64,000 bases of DNA, taken from Phorcus lineatus (Eukaryota; Mollusca; Gastropoda; Trochida; Trochidae). The position numbers and the translations under genes were made by a program. The notes under the pieces are model-generated. The model had not been told where the DNA came from and did not search any database. It was given only the letters and a program-made list of their open reading frames with translations. The stretch's first letter is position 1. Every line of letters begins with the position of its first letter. The DNA is taken from positions 11,039,000 to 11,102,999 of the forward strand of contig OV121096.1 of the NCBI GenBank assembly GCA_921293015.1. Reading direction: 5' to 3'. Below are positions 38,331-51,700 of the stretch, one piece after another.

Positions 38331-39859
38331 TTATCAACTTCTTTGCAATTATCGCAATTTTCAGATAAAACATGCCGCTGAAGCTTAATGAATGCACCAA
38401 TCTTCATGAAATTTTCAGTGAAGTTAGCTTACATCACTATCTTTGTACTGAATGTGCTTTTTATGCGCTGAATCCTTTCATCGTCGCTTGCGACTATATT
38501 TTTTGTTGCGACTTTTCGTTGTTTGGAAAGCCTTTGTGGGCTACACACGAGAGACACATTAGACATAATCGTGACACTCTTATCGGTTCTTTACATAATC
38601 TGTCTGAGGTAATGCGTCTTTCCCAAGGACCTGTCTATACATTCTACTCAAAGGGTTAATTACATTTTTGTTTCACTTGAGCAATATTTATAAGGAAACT
38701 CAAAATTGTCATACGTGACATCACAATTTTATGAAACTTTGACGTTTAAGGGTTTATGAAGTAATTCTGAACTGGGATGGTCGTTTTGACAGGATGACTA
38801 ATTCAGACAGCTTTAAGGATACGTTTGTCCCTTTGTAAATGTCAAGTAGGTTTAATCATCAATCAAGTTATTCAAGGTATTAGATGAAATCCACATGTGT
38901 TAATCATAAAAATATTTATATAATTGTGTTAACAAAGTCTCTGGGATGATTTATCTCGTAAATTAAGATTGCGACTTATTCTTATTCATAAACACTGGGT
39001 AAATGAGAAATGAACGTTTTTGACTTTTTAGACACAAATCGTCCTGATGTGATTTAGAAAAAACGTTTATTCGATACGTTAGGATAAAGGCTGTTTCGAG
39101 GAGTTCAGCAATGTTACATACACATATTTCACTGATTCACAGGGACCTGTATTGTCGAAAGTAAATGTCTGTAAAACAGCTTGTGTCCATTATCAATCAT
39201 CTATTACAATAAAAAGTAAAGAGACAAAAATGGTCCACCGCCCATGTCTTTTTGAAAATTTTCCATTCAAATTAATTCATCAGTAGAAGCAATCGGATCA
39301 GTATTTTTCCGGCCATAAATTTTAAAGTCTAAGAATAGCAGTCAGTAATCTTAGCCTTTGCGCAATCTACCCCATAGCCCGAAAAATTTACCTTTATATT
39401 TCATTTTAAGATAGAAGAAATTTCCTCTGGTATTGAGCTTAGTTTCAAATTGTAGACTAAGTACTACTTAAGGTTTCAGATCCCCAGTAACCCCGTTACA
39501 TCCCTTAATTTTTTTCAAGGAAAAGGTTTTTGATCGTCGACTCAAGCTGTCTCAGAGATGTTTATTTTCGACAATACATGTTCCTGTGCACAGATTGAAC
39601 TCCTCTAATGTCAAAGAAGATGGTCTTTCGCGTTCACCTCCCGTTGGGTATCTAATGTAAAGCTTTTCTCCTGTCTGAGACTCGGCGATAGTTATTCTTG
39701 TGGGAAAAGCACAAGGTCACAGTCCCTTGCAAACCTTTACGATGTTGAAGTAAAAGTTGTGTTCATTCTGTTCGAAGTTTAAACACTTTTATATTATATA
39801 AGTAGTTAATGATATCAAAGAGTTTGTTCATAAGAAATTTAGCAGAGTACCCATTTTCA

Positions 39860-40292
39860 CAGGGCTCCAGATAATTATTTGAAACCAGGGGTATTTCACT
39901 CCTCCAAATATAAATTGAGGAGTAAAATTGCCAAGTGAAAATAAACTAGGCGTATTTCAAGGTTTATCGTTTTCAGATCCTCATTCCAAGTTCGCTGTAT
40001 AAGAGCCCCCCCCCCCCCCCCCCCCCCCCCCGAACATGAAGTATGATTAAAAAAGAGATCATTCAGATAAACTCGATAGTCTTCGTTTCCACACAGGTTG
40101 CCATCAAGAAGGCTACTGTTCGAGATGCAAAGATCTGACATGTTGAATTGAAACTTTGTTTTGACAACCCACGTTCACGCATTTAAACAATAACTGACTT
40201 GGAATGTGGAAACTCATTGATTTCATTTTAATGCGTATATCTGAATTAACCGTGCGTATTTTACACAGATACGCATCATATCTGGAGCCCCG
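39860..40292. mobile_element. hAT-like MITE
   Basis: Left end CAGGGCTCCAGATAATTA; right end atatctggagccccg, complementary over about 13 bases. Internal match of about 150 bases to 52148-52298 in opposite orientation (shared: taattatttg, gagtaaaatt, atcgttttcagatcctcatt). It contains a 26-C homopolymer at 40006-40031. No clear 8-base target duplication, and no coding capacity. Confidence 0.65.
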
Positions 40293-41559
40293 TCTTCAGA
40301 CATGAACTTCAGGTTAGTGTGTTATTCTACCTTCCATTTCTAAGATTCCATCCTCCATTGATTCTGACAGCAGGTACACCCAAATAACTTCCGCTAGCTG
40401 TCCTTATGGTTGATCCAAGCTTGTACAAATCCGGCTGGGAGCTTCAGATTGTGTCGTCTTTCTCATCCATTAGCTGAATCATGTCGTCCACCATATTCAA
40501 AGATTGCTTCTCATCAGAAGTGATCGATAGGGTAAAGCGATGACAGTTCAGTCTTGATCTGGGGAACATCTTCGATTAATGGTTTTCTTAAAGTTTGTGT
40601 AGCATTAATACCGGATGTACTGGTATGGATTAAGAAAAGTTTTTACGCATGGTTAATTCTTTCTTGTGAATGTTTAAGAGGATAGTGGAAGATGAATATT
40701 CACATCGATATCTCTTGATTTGATCGAGATATTCTCTAAATGAGCTATCTTTCTTGTAGCCGTCTTCGATGGACATGGTACTAGTGCGGATTGATACATG
40801 AATATCTAAGTTAGAATAGAATATGGTGTGAAATTTCAGTTGATAGATACTATCTAAAAGTAGTTTCTATTTATGAACCGTCCACAAGATCGTATGGCTT
40901 TGTTTAGACAGGTTTGAGGTAGAAATAGGAACTTGTGTATACAAGGGAGACCCTCTTCCATTGGCTTTTGTTGGGTTAACGTCATAGGACTGTAAAGTAA
41001 CCTGATATTATTATGGAAGGATAGGATAAGATAAGGATAGTGTATTTCTACGAGACTCAAGTTACGTATGACATTCAAAGCAACTACAAGCAATACAGCA
41101 CGTTCTCTCACGGAAATGAAGCGAAAACAAATGTTACCATTTACAATGCAAACCATTTTAATCAATAACGCATTTCTTTAACGTAGGCCAGGCAGGTCAA
41201 TTTTACTATCCTGATTGATTTGAACGGTGTTAAACCTGAAATGGCTGCGTGACTTTTTCGTTTGAAACGTGATACTTTTTTACGGCTGGTTGAGTAATGA
41301 TATGTTTCACCCTATGAAGAAAATGTTTTTCGCCCATATCAATGATAATGTTTAATAGGGGAATTTTTAACAAATATAACACAGAAAAAATGTGCTACAG
41401 TGAGTTTTAGGCTATGGGTATGTAGAGATATGTATTTCCTAAGATCAGGGTCCATACATTTATAGTTCATGGCTTTGGAGCTATAATTTTAATAGCTAGG
41501 ATAATAAGGCAGACATGTTTTTATGATACAATTACCGTTCGTTAGTCTGAAAATTCTCT

Positions 41560-41990
41560 GTAAATCGATGTCAACGGTCAACAAACTCCAAGTCGTTAAA
41601 CACCAATCGCCTGAAATATAAACAATAACTTAAAAATTCTGTGTATCAACGGACAGTAAATCATGTGAGTTTGTTTTGTGATGTTAAGTGTTATTTAATA
41701 GTTTTTTAGAGATAATTTTCCGGTACCACCAGTCGATTGTTCGCTGATGAACTAAATGTCAACGAATAGATACGCCGTAATCTTGAAATGCTAGTGTTGC
41801 TCTTTGTTTGCTTATGATATTACGCAATATAACATAAGGGTTCCAGGGATAATTGCAGGGTACCCCGTTCAATAATTAGCTGATGAACACAGCATCCAAT
41901 AATAGACAGTACGCACCATAGATATGACATGCCGTTGCTTTCTGTTTGTTTGTGAAGTTAAATAATATTTAATAGATTTCTATCGTTAGT
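41560..41990. repeat. Diverged tandem repeat, about 145-bp unit, two to three copies
   Basis: gctgatgaac plus tttgtttg-t-atgatatta-gcaatat-type stretches recur near 41737 and 41881, with a weaker third at about 41640. Borders are uncertain. Confidence 0.4.
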
Positions 41991-41999
41991 TGAGTACAA

Positions 42000-44690
42000 A
42001 TACATGTGTACACTGTTTGCAATTAGTTCTTGAGAAACATTAATTTGAGGATAGTTTACAAGATTTCCAGCTGAACACGCATTTAGCAACACTTCAGCGG
42101 TCAAGGGTTAATGGATTCTACACTACTTTGATGGATACGATCTGTTAAACTGCAGTATTCAACTGACAGCACAAACAGATGTGATGTATTCGTTGGTTCG
42201 TGTAATGAAAATAAATATGTAACGAAAATGTGATGAAAGGAAATATATGTCCACACAATGCAATTATGAGAAATTGTAAATATATTCTGTAGGATGCTCC
42301 TTCTAAACTATACTAGAAATAATTCTTAGACATATTTTAGATAGATCTCAACAGTATTTCTTCAGTCTGTTTTCTAATTTCTACAATTTTCATTGCTAAG
42401 GGAGAAATGTAGACCCCATAAGCATCTCGATTAAACGCAGTCATGATACAAGTCCACGATGTCGTACCTGGGAACTGTGAAATGAAGCAACTTATTAAGA
42501 GACTGAGACATGCTTGGGTGAAAGTAATAGGACACATGTTTCGGAGAAATGTGTGATGCTGGTTCAGCAATCGGATACCCCTGTCAACCACTTACTAAAC
42601 TCCTTCTGGTCATATGAGATCGTTTTCTTTGAAAGGCGCTTAGCAGGTCTGACCCCAATCCTGTGCGATAGCCGTCTATCAAGAGAACAACATTCTTGCT
42701 AAAAGAAATTCACCCGCCTATCATTCAGCTTTCAGGAATGTGTTTCTTGGGGCTTCAGACCTGGTAGTAGTCCCTATCGAGTAAATTTGTTCAGTAAGTT
42801 AAAGGCGATGTGGCCAGAGCTCTCATGGTCCTGGAGGCACCTGAAGTTGTTCAAGCACATATCGGATTAAGGAAATCGAAAGGTCTTCATGCACGCTCTT
42901 GTAGATTGATAGCAGTCACCTGCCCCGGATCACGTAAAAGTTGAGAGCAAGAGGAATTGCATCATAAACCCTTTGCAATGTTTTGGAAGAACACACAGAG
43001 CTAGGATGGGATCAGAGGGTGTTTTGGCAATCTGTACACAGGCTAAGAGACATCGATTTGCTTTTGAGTAACAGATGCAAACATTGGTTCTCGTGTAGAA
43101 AAGAAGATATATGAGTGTCCTTGTAACGTGTTCCTTTTTCTGTTCTTGAAACACTGATACAAACATCGAGATGAATGGGAAAGAGAAAATTCGTTGTAAT
43201 ACTTCGAATTTATTTTTGTTCTTTTCAAAGAACAGAATATATGAGGGTGCCCGTGTAAAAATTGTTTTCAACTCTGTGTGCTTTATCAATGTTTGACTTT
43301 GTACAAATTTAATGCCAGAAGCCATGTTTAGAAAGTTGTTTCAAATATACGACTATATCGACAATGATTTAGTTATTACCTACACCAAGATAACCCTGTC
43401 TCGTATTACGTGTGACATTTGCCTACGTGTACATCACGCCTACGACAAATGCGACAATGTTGAATATTTAAAAAGCAACCCACACTTAAAATGAATGTAT
43501 AGATTCCATATATTCTCCAAACCTCTTCTTAACCATTAGTCCAACGCATACCAGGATATATCGTCCAGTCTCACTGGTCTGACATTAATATAATAATATG
43601 GATAATTGAATCTGTCAACAGGGAGACTATTGTTAAACTTTTACGACTGTATCCTAACCGTCACTAACGTGTTGCTATTTACCTGGTTCTTTACGTGACC
43701 TATTTCTGTGCACATATGAATACACCTGTATAATATACTTTATACCGACGGACTTGATCCAGATGGGCAATGGAGCGTGCACCGTTTTGTTGAATGTGGT
43801 ACCTTAACCTGAAACATATTTACACACGCCAACTTTCAACAGTCTGACACGGATCTATTCATTATCAAGTTTATAGGATGGTGTCTTAGCGGGGGCGATT
43901 AAGCAACAACAAGGATGCTTTATGGGGGTGACGTTTAATCCTTACCTGAGCATAGTACACATTTCTTAACAACGTGTACTGAGTTTGCTTACACCCATAT
44001 AAACTTAGATCCACCTGAATATTATTGATAGGAGTGGATGACATGCCTCGTTCGTGAATTTACCACTGTTGGTCCCTTAATGTTTAATATAAACGACTTT
44101 TTGATTTTGGAATGATATTTCAATTGTTTAAGTTGATCAAAACTTCGTCTTGGTCTTTGCTTTCCCTTGCTTATATATAAATGCAATGGTTCCATGCAAT
44201 CTATCACGTGTAAGGATCACAGTACACCTGTATATCTCCAGTCAGTCTGGCATTAGCATCAGCCATGTCAAGGAGATGAGAAGCAGATAATTACATAGCA
44301 TGCCGCAGCTATTTACAAGAGGTTATTTCCGTAACATTCTCTTTACCCGTTCCCAAGCCGACAACCCTCCAAGACCCATCGACTAGGGGCAATATGTTAC
44401 CTGCAGCTGTCAGCCGACCATTATTCCTCCCACAAGAACCACTTCCGTTGTCACGTTGCTTAGCAACCGCGTCCTGCAAGTCTGAGAATACTCTTCATGA
44501 ATAAGAAAAAGAATTATTGACCGCTGGTGCATAACCCACTAAAGGGACGATGTTAATAGGTAACTCGTTGTAAATGGTGAATTTGACAATGGCTGCTTAG
44601 AAACCATCAGATAAAGAGCTGTTACGGATATCACGTGTGCATGCGTATGTAAATATGTGCCTACCTTGATATTTAAAATGTTAGCTTATT
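42000..44690. other. Intron 1 stretch without supported genes
   Basis: A 131-codon minus-strand frame at 42930-43325 is the longest, without recognisable domain and without splice context. Otherwise nothing but the X-box-like palindrome at 44455. Confidence 0.45.
44455..44467. promoter_or_regulatory. X-box-like palindrome
   Basis: GTTGCTTAGCAAC is a 6+1+6 palindrome close to the RFX X-box with a one-base spacer. It stands in a GC-richer part of intron 1 (about 44340-44480), 220 bases before the tandem-monomer element. Confidence 0.3.
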
Positions 44691-46073
44691 GTCCCCCGCC
44701 GCAACGCGGAACGGGGGACTATGAATTCAGCGGCGTCTGTACGTACGTACGTACGTCCGGATTCTTGTTAACGCGATAACTCATGAAGCTTAGCACCTAG
44801 AGTGTTCATATTTGGTGACAGCTTTCAATGGAGGAAGACTCAGACGCCAGTCAACTTTGGTGACCTTGACGTCATTTTCAAGGTCACAACGACACAAAGT
44901 ACGTCCAGATTCTTGTTAACACGATAACTCATGAAACTTAGCACCTAGAGTGTTCATATTTGGTGACAACTTTCAATGAAGGAAGACTCAGACGCCAGTC
45001 GACTTTGGTGACCTTGACGTCATTTTCAAGGTCACAACGACAAACTCGTGAAGCTTAGCACCTAGAGTGTTCATATTTGGTGACAGCTTTCAATGGAGAC
45101 AGACTCAGTCGCCAGTCGACTTTGGTGACCTTAACGTCATTTTCAAGGTCACCACGACACAAAGTACGTCCAGATTCTTGTTAACGCGATAACTCATGAA
45201 GCTTAGCACCTAGAGTTTTCATATTTGGTGACAGCTTTCAAAGGAGGAAGACTCAGACGCCAGTCGACTTTGGTGACCTTGACATCATTTTCAAGGTCAC
45301 AACGACAAACTCGTGAAGCTTAGCACCTAGAGTGTTCATATTTGGTGACAGCTTTCAATGGAGAAAGACTCAGTCGCCAGTCGACTTTGGTGACCTTGAC
45401 GTCATTTTCAAGGTCACCACAACACTACGTCCGTCCGGATTCTTGTCAACGCGATATCTTGTGAAGCTTAGCACCTAGAGTATTCATATTTGGTGAAAGC
45501 TTTCAATGGAGGAAGACTCAGAAGCCAGTCGACTTTGATGACCTTGACCTCATTTTCAAGGTCACGAAACTTTGACCACTGTGTAATACATTGTTAACGC
45601 GGTATCTCTTAAAGCTTAGGACCTAGAGTGTTCATATTTGGTGACAGGTTTCAATGGCGGAAGACTCAGACGCCAGTCGACATTGGTGACCCTGACCTCA
45701 TTTTCATGGTCACCGTGACACTTTGACCAATTTCTAATACATTGTTTAAGTGCACCTAATGTTCATATTTGTTGACAGCCTTCAATGGTGGAAGACTCAG
45801 ATGCCAGTCGACTTTGATGACCTTGACCTCATTTTCAAGGTCACGAAACTTTGACCACTGTGTAATACATTGTTAACGCGGTATCTCTTAAAGCTTAGGA
45901 CCTAGAGTGTTCATATTTGGTGACAGGTTTCAATGGCGGAAGACTCAGACGCCAGTCGACATTGGTGACCCTGACCTCATTTTCATGGTCACCGTGACAC
46001 TTTGACCACTGTAATACATTGTTAACGCGATAATATTAATTATGCCAAATATCATAACGGCGGGGGACATTGC
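44691..46073. mobile_element. Inverted-repeat-bounded element with about nine tandem monomers
   Basis: Left end TGTCCCCCGCCG (44692-44703) and right end CGGCGGGGGACA, exact 12-base inverted repeats. Just inside the left end a hairpin (cccccg...cggggg) and (GTAC)n are seen. The interior is tandem monomers of about 146 bases, each with gcacctagagtgttcatatttggtgaca and accttgac...tcaaggtcac, mixed with shorter ones of about 122 bases. Long-short pairs repeat, and a block of about 200 bases near 45512-45725 recurs almost unchanged near 45806-46008. No ORF. A non-autonomous DNA element whose core grew by unequal exchange is the likeliest reading. The flanking word atgttag stands near both ends and may be a target duplication or part of the family. 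Confidence 0.75.
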
Positions 46074-46807
46074 CATGTTAGTGGCAAACACTTGTTATGA
46101 ATATGTTCTTTCCTACTGCTTCTGTGTGATATGCAGATAAGATACCATATTCATTCATGCAAATGTACTCGCATCTCCATCTTAAGTGGAATCAAGAAAA
46201 TCAAAGAGAATTCGCCATCTTAAGTCAAGAGTCAAGGGAATTCCTAACGTGACAATATATTTCCAATGTTACTGACTTTACAAATGGAAGGCTAATTCAG
46301 CACTTACGATGAACATGAAATTAAAGTCGATTCTAATTTGGAAGTTTCTTAAAATACATATTTAGTGAATAATTCACTCTGTAGGTTTAAGACAAATCCT
46401 ACCAACAGTTTTGCATTAATAGGTAAGCTTTAGTAACCAGACCAATAACGCTAGGCTATTTTGTATCTTTTGTCCAAATAACAAATATCAGTCCCAGAAT
46501 TAGAGAGAATAAGACATGTTTGGGTGATGGGGTTGTGGATGGAGATCTTCAAAACAACTAAAAACAATCCTAGAAAGATATGAGGGATAAGCTAGATTTG
46601 GATGGTTGGGTTGGAGGTAGGGGATAGGTATGGATGTGGTATACTTGGAGGTCTAAAATGGGTTATAAAAATTGTTCTTGGGTGATCCTGAGTTATGTCT
46701 TCCATAAACACAGGTTCAATAGCTAGGAGGAAGGATGTTTCGTGTCTCTGCCGAATAGATTCAATCTATATAAGCTACTTTAAAATGAGCATACCTTCAG
46801 AGATATA

Positions 46808-46920
46808 TACCTTCTGACAGGTATGCCTACTGACAGGCTTACCTACTGAGAGGTTTGCCTACTGAGAGGTTTGTCTACTGATTTGTTTGTTGACCGAGAG
46901 GTTTGTTTACTGAATTGTTT
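46808..46920. repeat. Minisatellite, about 19-20 bp unit, six copies
   Basis: Units of the form ctactgagaggtttgc (for example 46827, 46846 and 46864), grading into ttgaccgagaggtttgttta. Confidence 0.8.
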
Positions 46921-48517
46921 TGTTGGCATGGTCATAAGCAAAGACCCACACGCCCTTACGTTTCAAGTCCTAACTACATGCAACTTTGATTTGTAGGCTA
47001 TACTGTTATGCATAAGGACATTGCTGTTATGAACTTTTTCCCTTCCTTGTTACTAGCCTTAGTGACTTGAGTTAGATTTTCTTGGAAGCATTGCTTATAG
47101 TATTGGCTGTATATACTGGGTAGGTCAGTGACCTTTTTGATCTATGTGAAGTGATATGTAGGTGACGAATGACGAACCAGGTGATAATAATTAATTATCA
47201 TCTCTTTATCACAATCAATGCTACATTGCATTGTGTTGATATTATTTTGTTGATGTTGGCCCAGCTGTGTCAGCGTTATTGGTAAAAAGATCACCTACGA
47301 ATTATTACATTTCTGTGAACTTTGTAGCAAAATACTATGTGAAACCTTGATGTCTTGAATATAAAGTTTATTATTCGTAGCCATTTTGGGTAATCATTGA
47401 TAGTTAATCTTACCAACATGAGTACAGTTATAATCAACGAATGATCAACTCTGATTCACAATATCGAGATACTATATATTTCATATAATAGTCCATATTG
47501 TGCTGAAATATCGAATATTTGGGTGGTCTTTTATTTTTGTTGTTGAGTATATTTACAGCAAAGGAATTCAATTGGCTTTTGCGGCCTGTTAACTGATCTT
47601 GTGAACAGACGCATAGCGTAATTAATGTCTTTTTAGATAATAAACTGTTCAACTACCAAATCACTTAAAGATATTCTAAACAATCATTATGCAAATGAAT
47701 TATTTCCGTATCTGAAGTTCCCAGTATAATATGAACTCATTTTCCCAGTTTCACATTATAAGTTTATATATATCTAGAAGGAAATCGAAAATCGTAAAAT
47801 TAAAGAGGGCCCGTATGTAGACTCATGATAGAAGATTTAACATTTTTAGGCAAGTGTCTCACGTTCCGAGCAAAGGCTGGTCTATTTCTAAAGACTGCAG
47901 ATGCTTTCAATATGGTGTATTTTTATGTTCAGTCTGGACCGAGTACACTTTTACTCAAATATCTATATATACACCTACCTGCCGGCGTCTCGAATTCACG
48001 CGTGTACACGAGAGGCTTAAATCTTTTTGAAATTAACATCTTCTTTGAGATATCCGTTTTCCTCGATACTTCAAAGAGAAGCTTTACATACCAAGGTCTA
48101 CTCTTATAAGATTACCTTTCCCGGCTTTGAATGATTTATTACGTTAAAAGAGCATTTATACTTTGCTAGAGGTGAATGAAAGTATTCAATATTGCATGTC
48201 TCAAAAAGATAAAACACGTAAATGGGAGTTTTAACTGATGTGAGTTTTTTTTAGGCTAAAGGAACATTTGGTTACCTTTACATATATTCAGTTGCCAGAA
48301 AGACACAATGGTATCTTGCTCTTTGAATATTTTGATTGTATATAATGACAAAGACAAATGTAAGAAATGTCTTGATTTAAACATATTTATTCAAAAGGAA
48401 GATTGGGTACAAGTAATCCAACAAAGCGAAACCCTCTCCTAAGAAATGGGAAGACTGTGAGAACAGACAGACAGACAGACATTAATTTATTTATACTACA
48501 GTGTCATGTTGTATGTC

Positions 48518-48747
48518 TTTGTCTGCAGTAGAGAACTGTTATGCACGCAGTCAGGTTTGGGTGCAATGCTACACTGAATTTCAGCTTGGTACCACCCATG
48601 GTTCGCTAGTTCCAGCCGATGCTCGCAGGTTTCACCACAATGCATAGCAACTCTAGTGTTGCAGGCTTTCTTACTGCAATGATACTAGCAGCCGCTAAAT
48701 AGTTAAAATAATCTTTAAAGCGGCGTTAAACCCCAACTCACCTCACC
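48518..48747 (+). mobile_element. SINE, GCGGCGTTAAAC-tail family, copy 2, with target-site duplication
   Basis: Second full copy, 230 bases, ending gcggcgttaaaccccaactc. It is bounded by the 9-base direct repeat ttgtatgtc at 48509-48517 and 48748-48756, which fixes its length and shows insertion by target-primed reverse transcription or a similar route. An (AGAC)n microsatellite lies just upstream. No internal pol III boxes of clear quality are seen, so the promoter type of the family is open. Confidence 0.8.
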
Positions 48748-49569
48748 TTGTATGTCAAGAAAAGTTACTTCAATATCGAAATATTTAACATGACAAAGTA
48801 AGTTTACAATTCATTGTTAGAATGGCATTATTTCTCAATTCTGTCTTACAATGCATGAAATGCAAACAAACACTACACAGTCAACATGGTAGTAGAAACA
48901 TTTATTATTAATTGATTCAGTCTATTACTTATTTTTATGAATGCAGTTTCCTCAAGTTAAGACAAATCGGCAAATCCTTTACTAGCAATGAACCATTCAC
49001 ACGTAACCACTCAAACAGACACACGGGTTCCAAATATTATCATACTGAATGGAACTTGGATTATTGATTTTGAGTTATCAAATCGTCCTCTTTTTCTCTG
49101 ATATTAATAGGAAATTCCTTGATCACTTGAAGTTTTACACATCAAACTCTTAAGATTTAAAGAAAATTTGCGGATATAAATTTCATGAAAAAATTTCCCT
49201 TTCGGGTGATTATTAATTTCAGTCATCATCTATAACAAAATAAAAAAGTAAAAGAAAAAACATTTGTCAACCAGAAGAACGAAAGCTTAAAACGTTTCCA
49301 TTGTGAGTTATAACATGTTTAGGTTCCAGACATATCAGTTCTTATCTTGCAATTCAGAGAGGCACCCTGTGCTCTGAAAACATGATGAACGGATACTCGC
49401 TATACCTTGTAAAGTAAAGGGAAGATGCTGTTGACGAGGGTCTCATGATTATGTATCCGTGTTCTTCAATCTCGATATATTTGACAGGATGATTGCAAAT
49501 AATTCCTTTTACATGTTGAATGAAAATGGTAAAAAAATTCAACCATAGACTGAGGATTATATGAACCCA

Positions 49570-49672
49570 AAATTTAAAGAGGATCTTGAAATCAGGAAAA
49601 TTTAAACTGGATCTTGAATTCAGGAAAATTTAAACTGGATCTTGAAATCAGGAAAATTTAGACACGATCTTC
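49570..49672. repeat. 28-bp tandem repeat, about 3.5 copies
   Basis: Unit ggatcttgaaatcaggaaaa followed by tttaaact. Copies start at about 49581, 49609 and 49637; part units flank them. Confidence 0.9.
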
Positions 49673-49999
49673 CAGTGAAATGCTTTCCAAGTTGGTCCTT
49701 TGGAACGATAACGTAGACAAAAATAGTTTAGGAATTATCTTGATCTGCAACTAAGTAGTCACTGTGTTGACAGCTTAGCAGCAATACATGGGTATTTTTC
49801 TATAGCCTTTTCTATATCAAAGTCTCGTGCAAAAAAAACTTCGTCCCCTTTGACCTACCAGGTGTGAACATGTAGAAAGTAATGTAAAGTTTTCAAACAG
49901 AGAAGGTACATATCAACATTACGTTTGGACCTTATTTTGCGGCACAACAACCGGCAAAGCGTTAAATTTGATGTTTAACAAGTATGCTATATTTAATTG

Positions 50000-51700
50000 A
50001 GTTAAACCTATAAATAACAACAAACATGGATGTAATGATTAAGGTATACTTCTATGACAGAATATGCAAACTGCTGAGGATGAGACTTGAAAGAAGAAAG
50101 AGTATTTTCAAAATTACGGCATAACATTCCTGCCCTATCATATCGAGAAGAAGCATCCAATGAGACTGATCTAAGGATAAATAGACTGCTGTTATGGCTG
50201 CAAGGAAGCACCTGTTTGTCTCACTGAAGTCTTGGTTTACTATTTTATTGTTAGATGCCAATATCCTAATGGACTATCAAGTGTACGCAAGATACACAGT
50301 TTATTTTTACCAAGGTTTCGGTTTATCAAAATGGAAGGCTCTAAAAACTTTTTAAAATGTCTGATACAAAATTTAAATCTGGAATGGTACAAAGTCGTCT
50401 TGTATCCAAGTATTATCATGCAATGAAATGTAGCCATCCTTTTAAAGGATTTTTCAGAAGGCAGGAGCATCCTGATCATGTCTGTAGGTTCTGATAGGTA
50501 ATCTCTATAAAGCATCAGCACTTTGCTAGTGTCTGGCAGATAAAACTACGGAGCACGGAAAGCGATATAAATCCTACTCCTCTTTCCCAATTAATTACTC
50601 GGCGTTGATAGGGCGCACTTGCTCGAACACGAGTCCCTATAATACTACCCCACCTAATCGCCTGATGTATGACTTGAAGACGCTCGAAAAGTTTGTATCC
50701 GAATAAAGGGTTAAGGTTATGCCAAGTCACGAATGTTCTTCAATATATTGACAAACTTGGAAGTGATAAACAGGTCTCCCATTTGGGGAGATAAAAAGTT
50801 GTTTGATAATGTTTTCTTCATATTGAAAGCCGTAAATTGCCATTGCAGTAAACTTTTTCTTATGCTTAACCTTTTGGATATATGCATAAAGGAAAGCATC
50901 GTTTCTTTGTTGAATGCATTAATCAAAGGGACTATTTGATAGGATAAAAGTTGAAATGCCAACTCTAGTGCTCGAAGGCATGATCTTTTCTATTGTAATC
51001 ATAATCTGCCATGCCCGCAAATATAATGAGGACGAATATTGCTTGCCTAAAGATAGAACTAATATGGTTTCATGCCAGAGGAAGTGATATGTTTTAGAAT
51101 ATGACCAGCGGTCAGATGACACGTATCCAGCGACGTACGTCGATTGGTCAGTATGAGACCAGAGGTCAGCGTCCAGGGAACCTAGCTTCATTGGTCTCAG
51201 ACAAAGAAAGTTCAATAACCAAAACATTGGTGCAATCACTCCGTGATGGGTAAACAGAACTCCCCCTGGCCTTGCGCAGACTTGAAACAATTGATTCAGC
51301 ATATAGTGGGCAAATAACTTCCGTCTCCATTCCAAATATTGCCCAGACTGTAAAATGACGCCCCGGAGCCAAAAGCAGCGTGTTCCGTTATTGATGAATT
51401 ATGGATTTGTGCAAGTGAAATTCTATAGAAATGATGACAGTTTTTCTCCATTACGTAACTATTTATATATCTCCTGCCCATTGCTTTTTCAATGCTAAGA
51501 TATTGATTAGAAACGAGTTTAGATTTGGAAAAAAATTTGTCTGAAAAGGAACCTGGACAAGATTCAAGAATGCGAAACATGTATTAATTGCCCTAGTTAT
51601 ATATATTTTGATCGCTGTCATTAGCATTATTACAGATTTGTGAATGCATGTATATGTCAGGACGCATAGAGAATAGAAAGTTATTTGTGACAATTATCAT
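50000..51700 (-). other. Cluster of overlapping minus-strand open frames, unassigned
   Basis: Several minus-strand frames of 60-138 codons lie close together in different frames (50008-50211, 50240-50521, 50515-50730, 50717-50962, 50919-51335, 51166-51372, 51296-51580). GC is slightly higher than around it near 51080-51390. No RT, integrase, transposase or other domain could be read with confidence. An old, frameshifted mobile-element ORF is possible, and so is chance. Not called as a gene. Confidence 0.25.

Noticed and set aside
38372..38659. 95-codon cysteine-containing open frame
   Set aside because: Follows directly on the repeat at 37234-38330; no signal peptide, spacing of cysteines fits no known family, no exon signals. 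Left as chance.
42930..43325. 131-codon minus-strand open frame
   Set aside because: No recognisable domain and ordinary intronic composition; length is possible by chance over 64 kb.
44738..44757. CRISPR-like or origin-like direct repeats at (GTAC)n and the following monomers
   Set aside because: Eukaryotic context, no unique spacers of constant length and no cas genes; monomers are contiguous tandem repeats.
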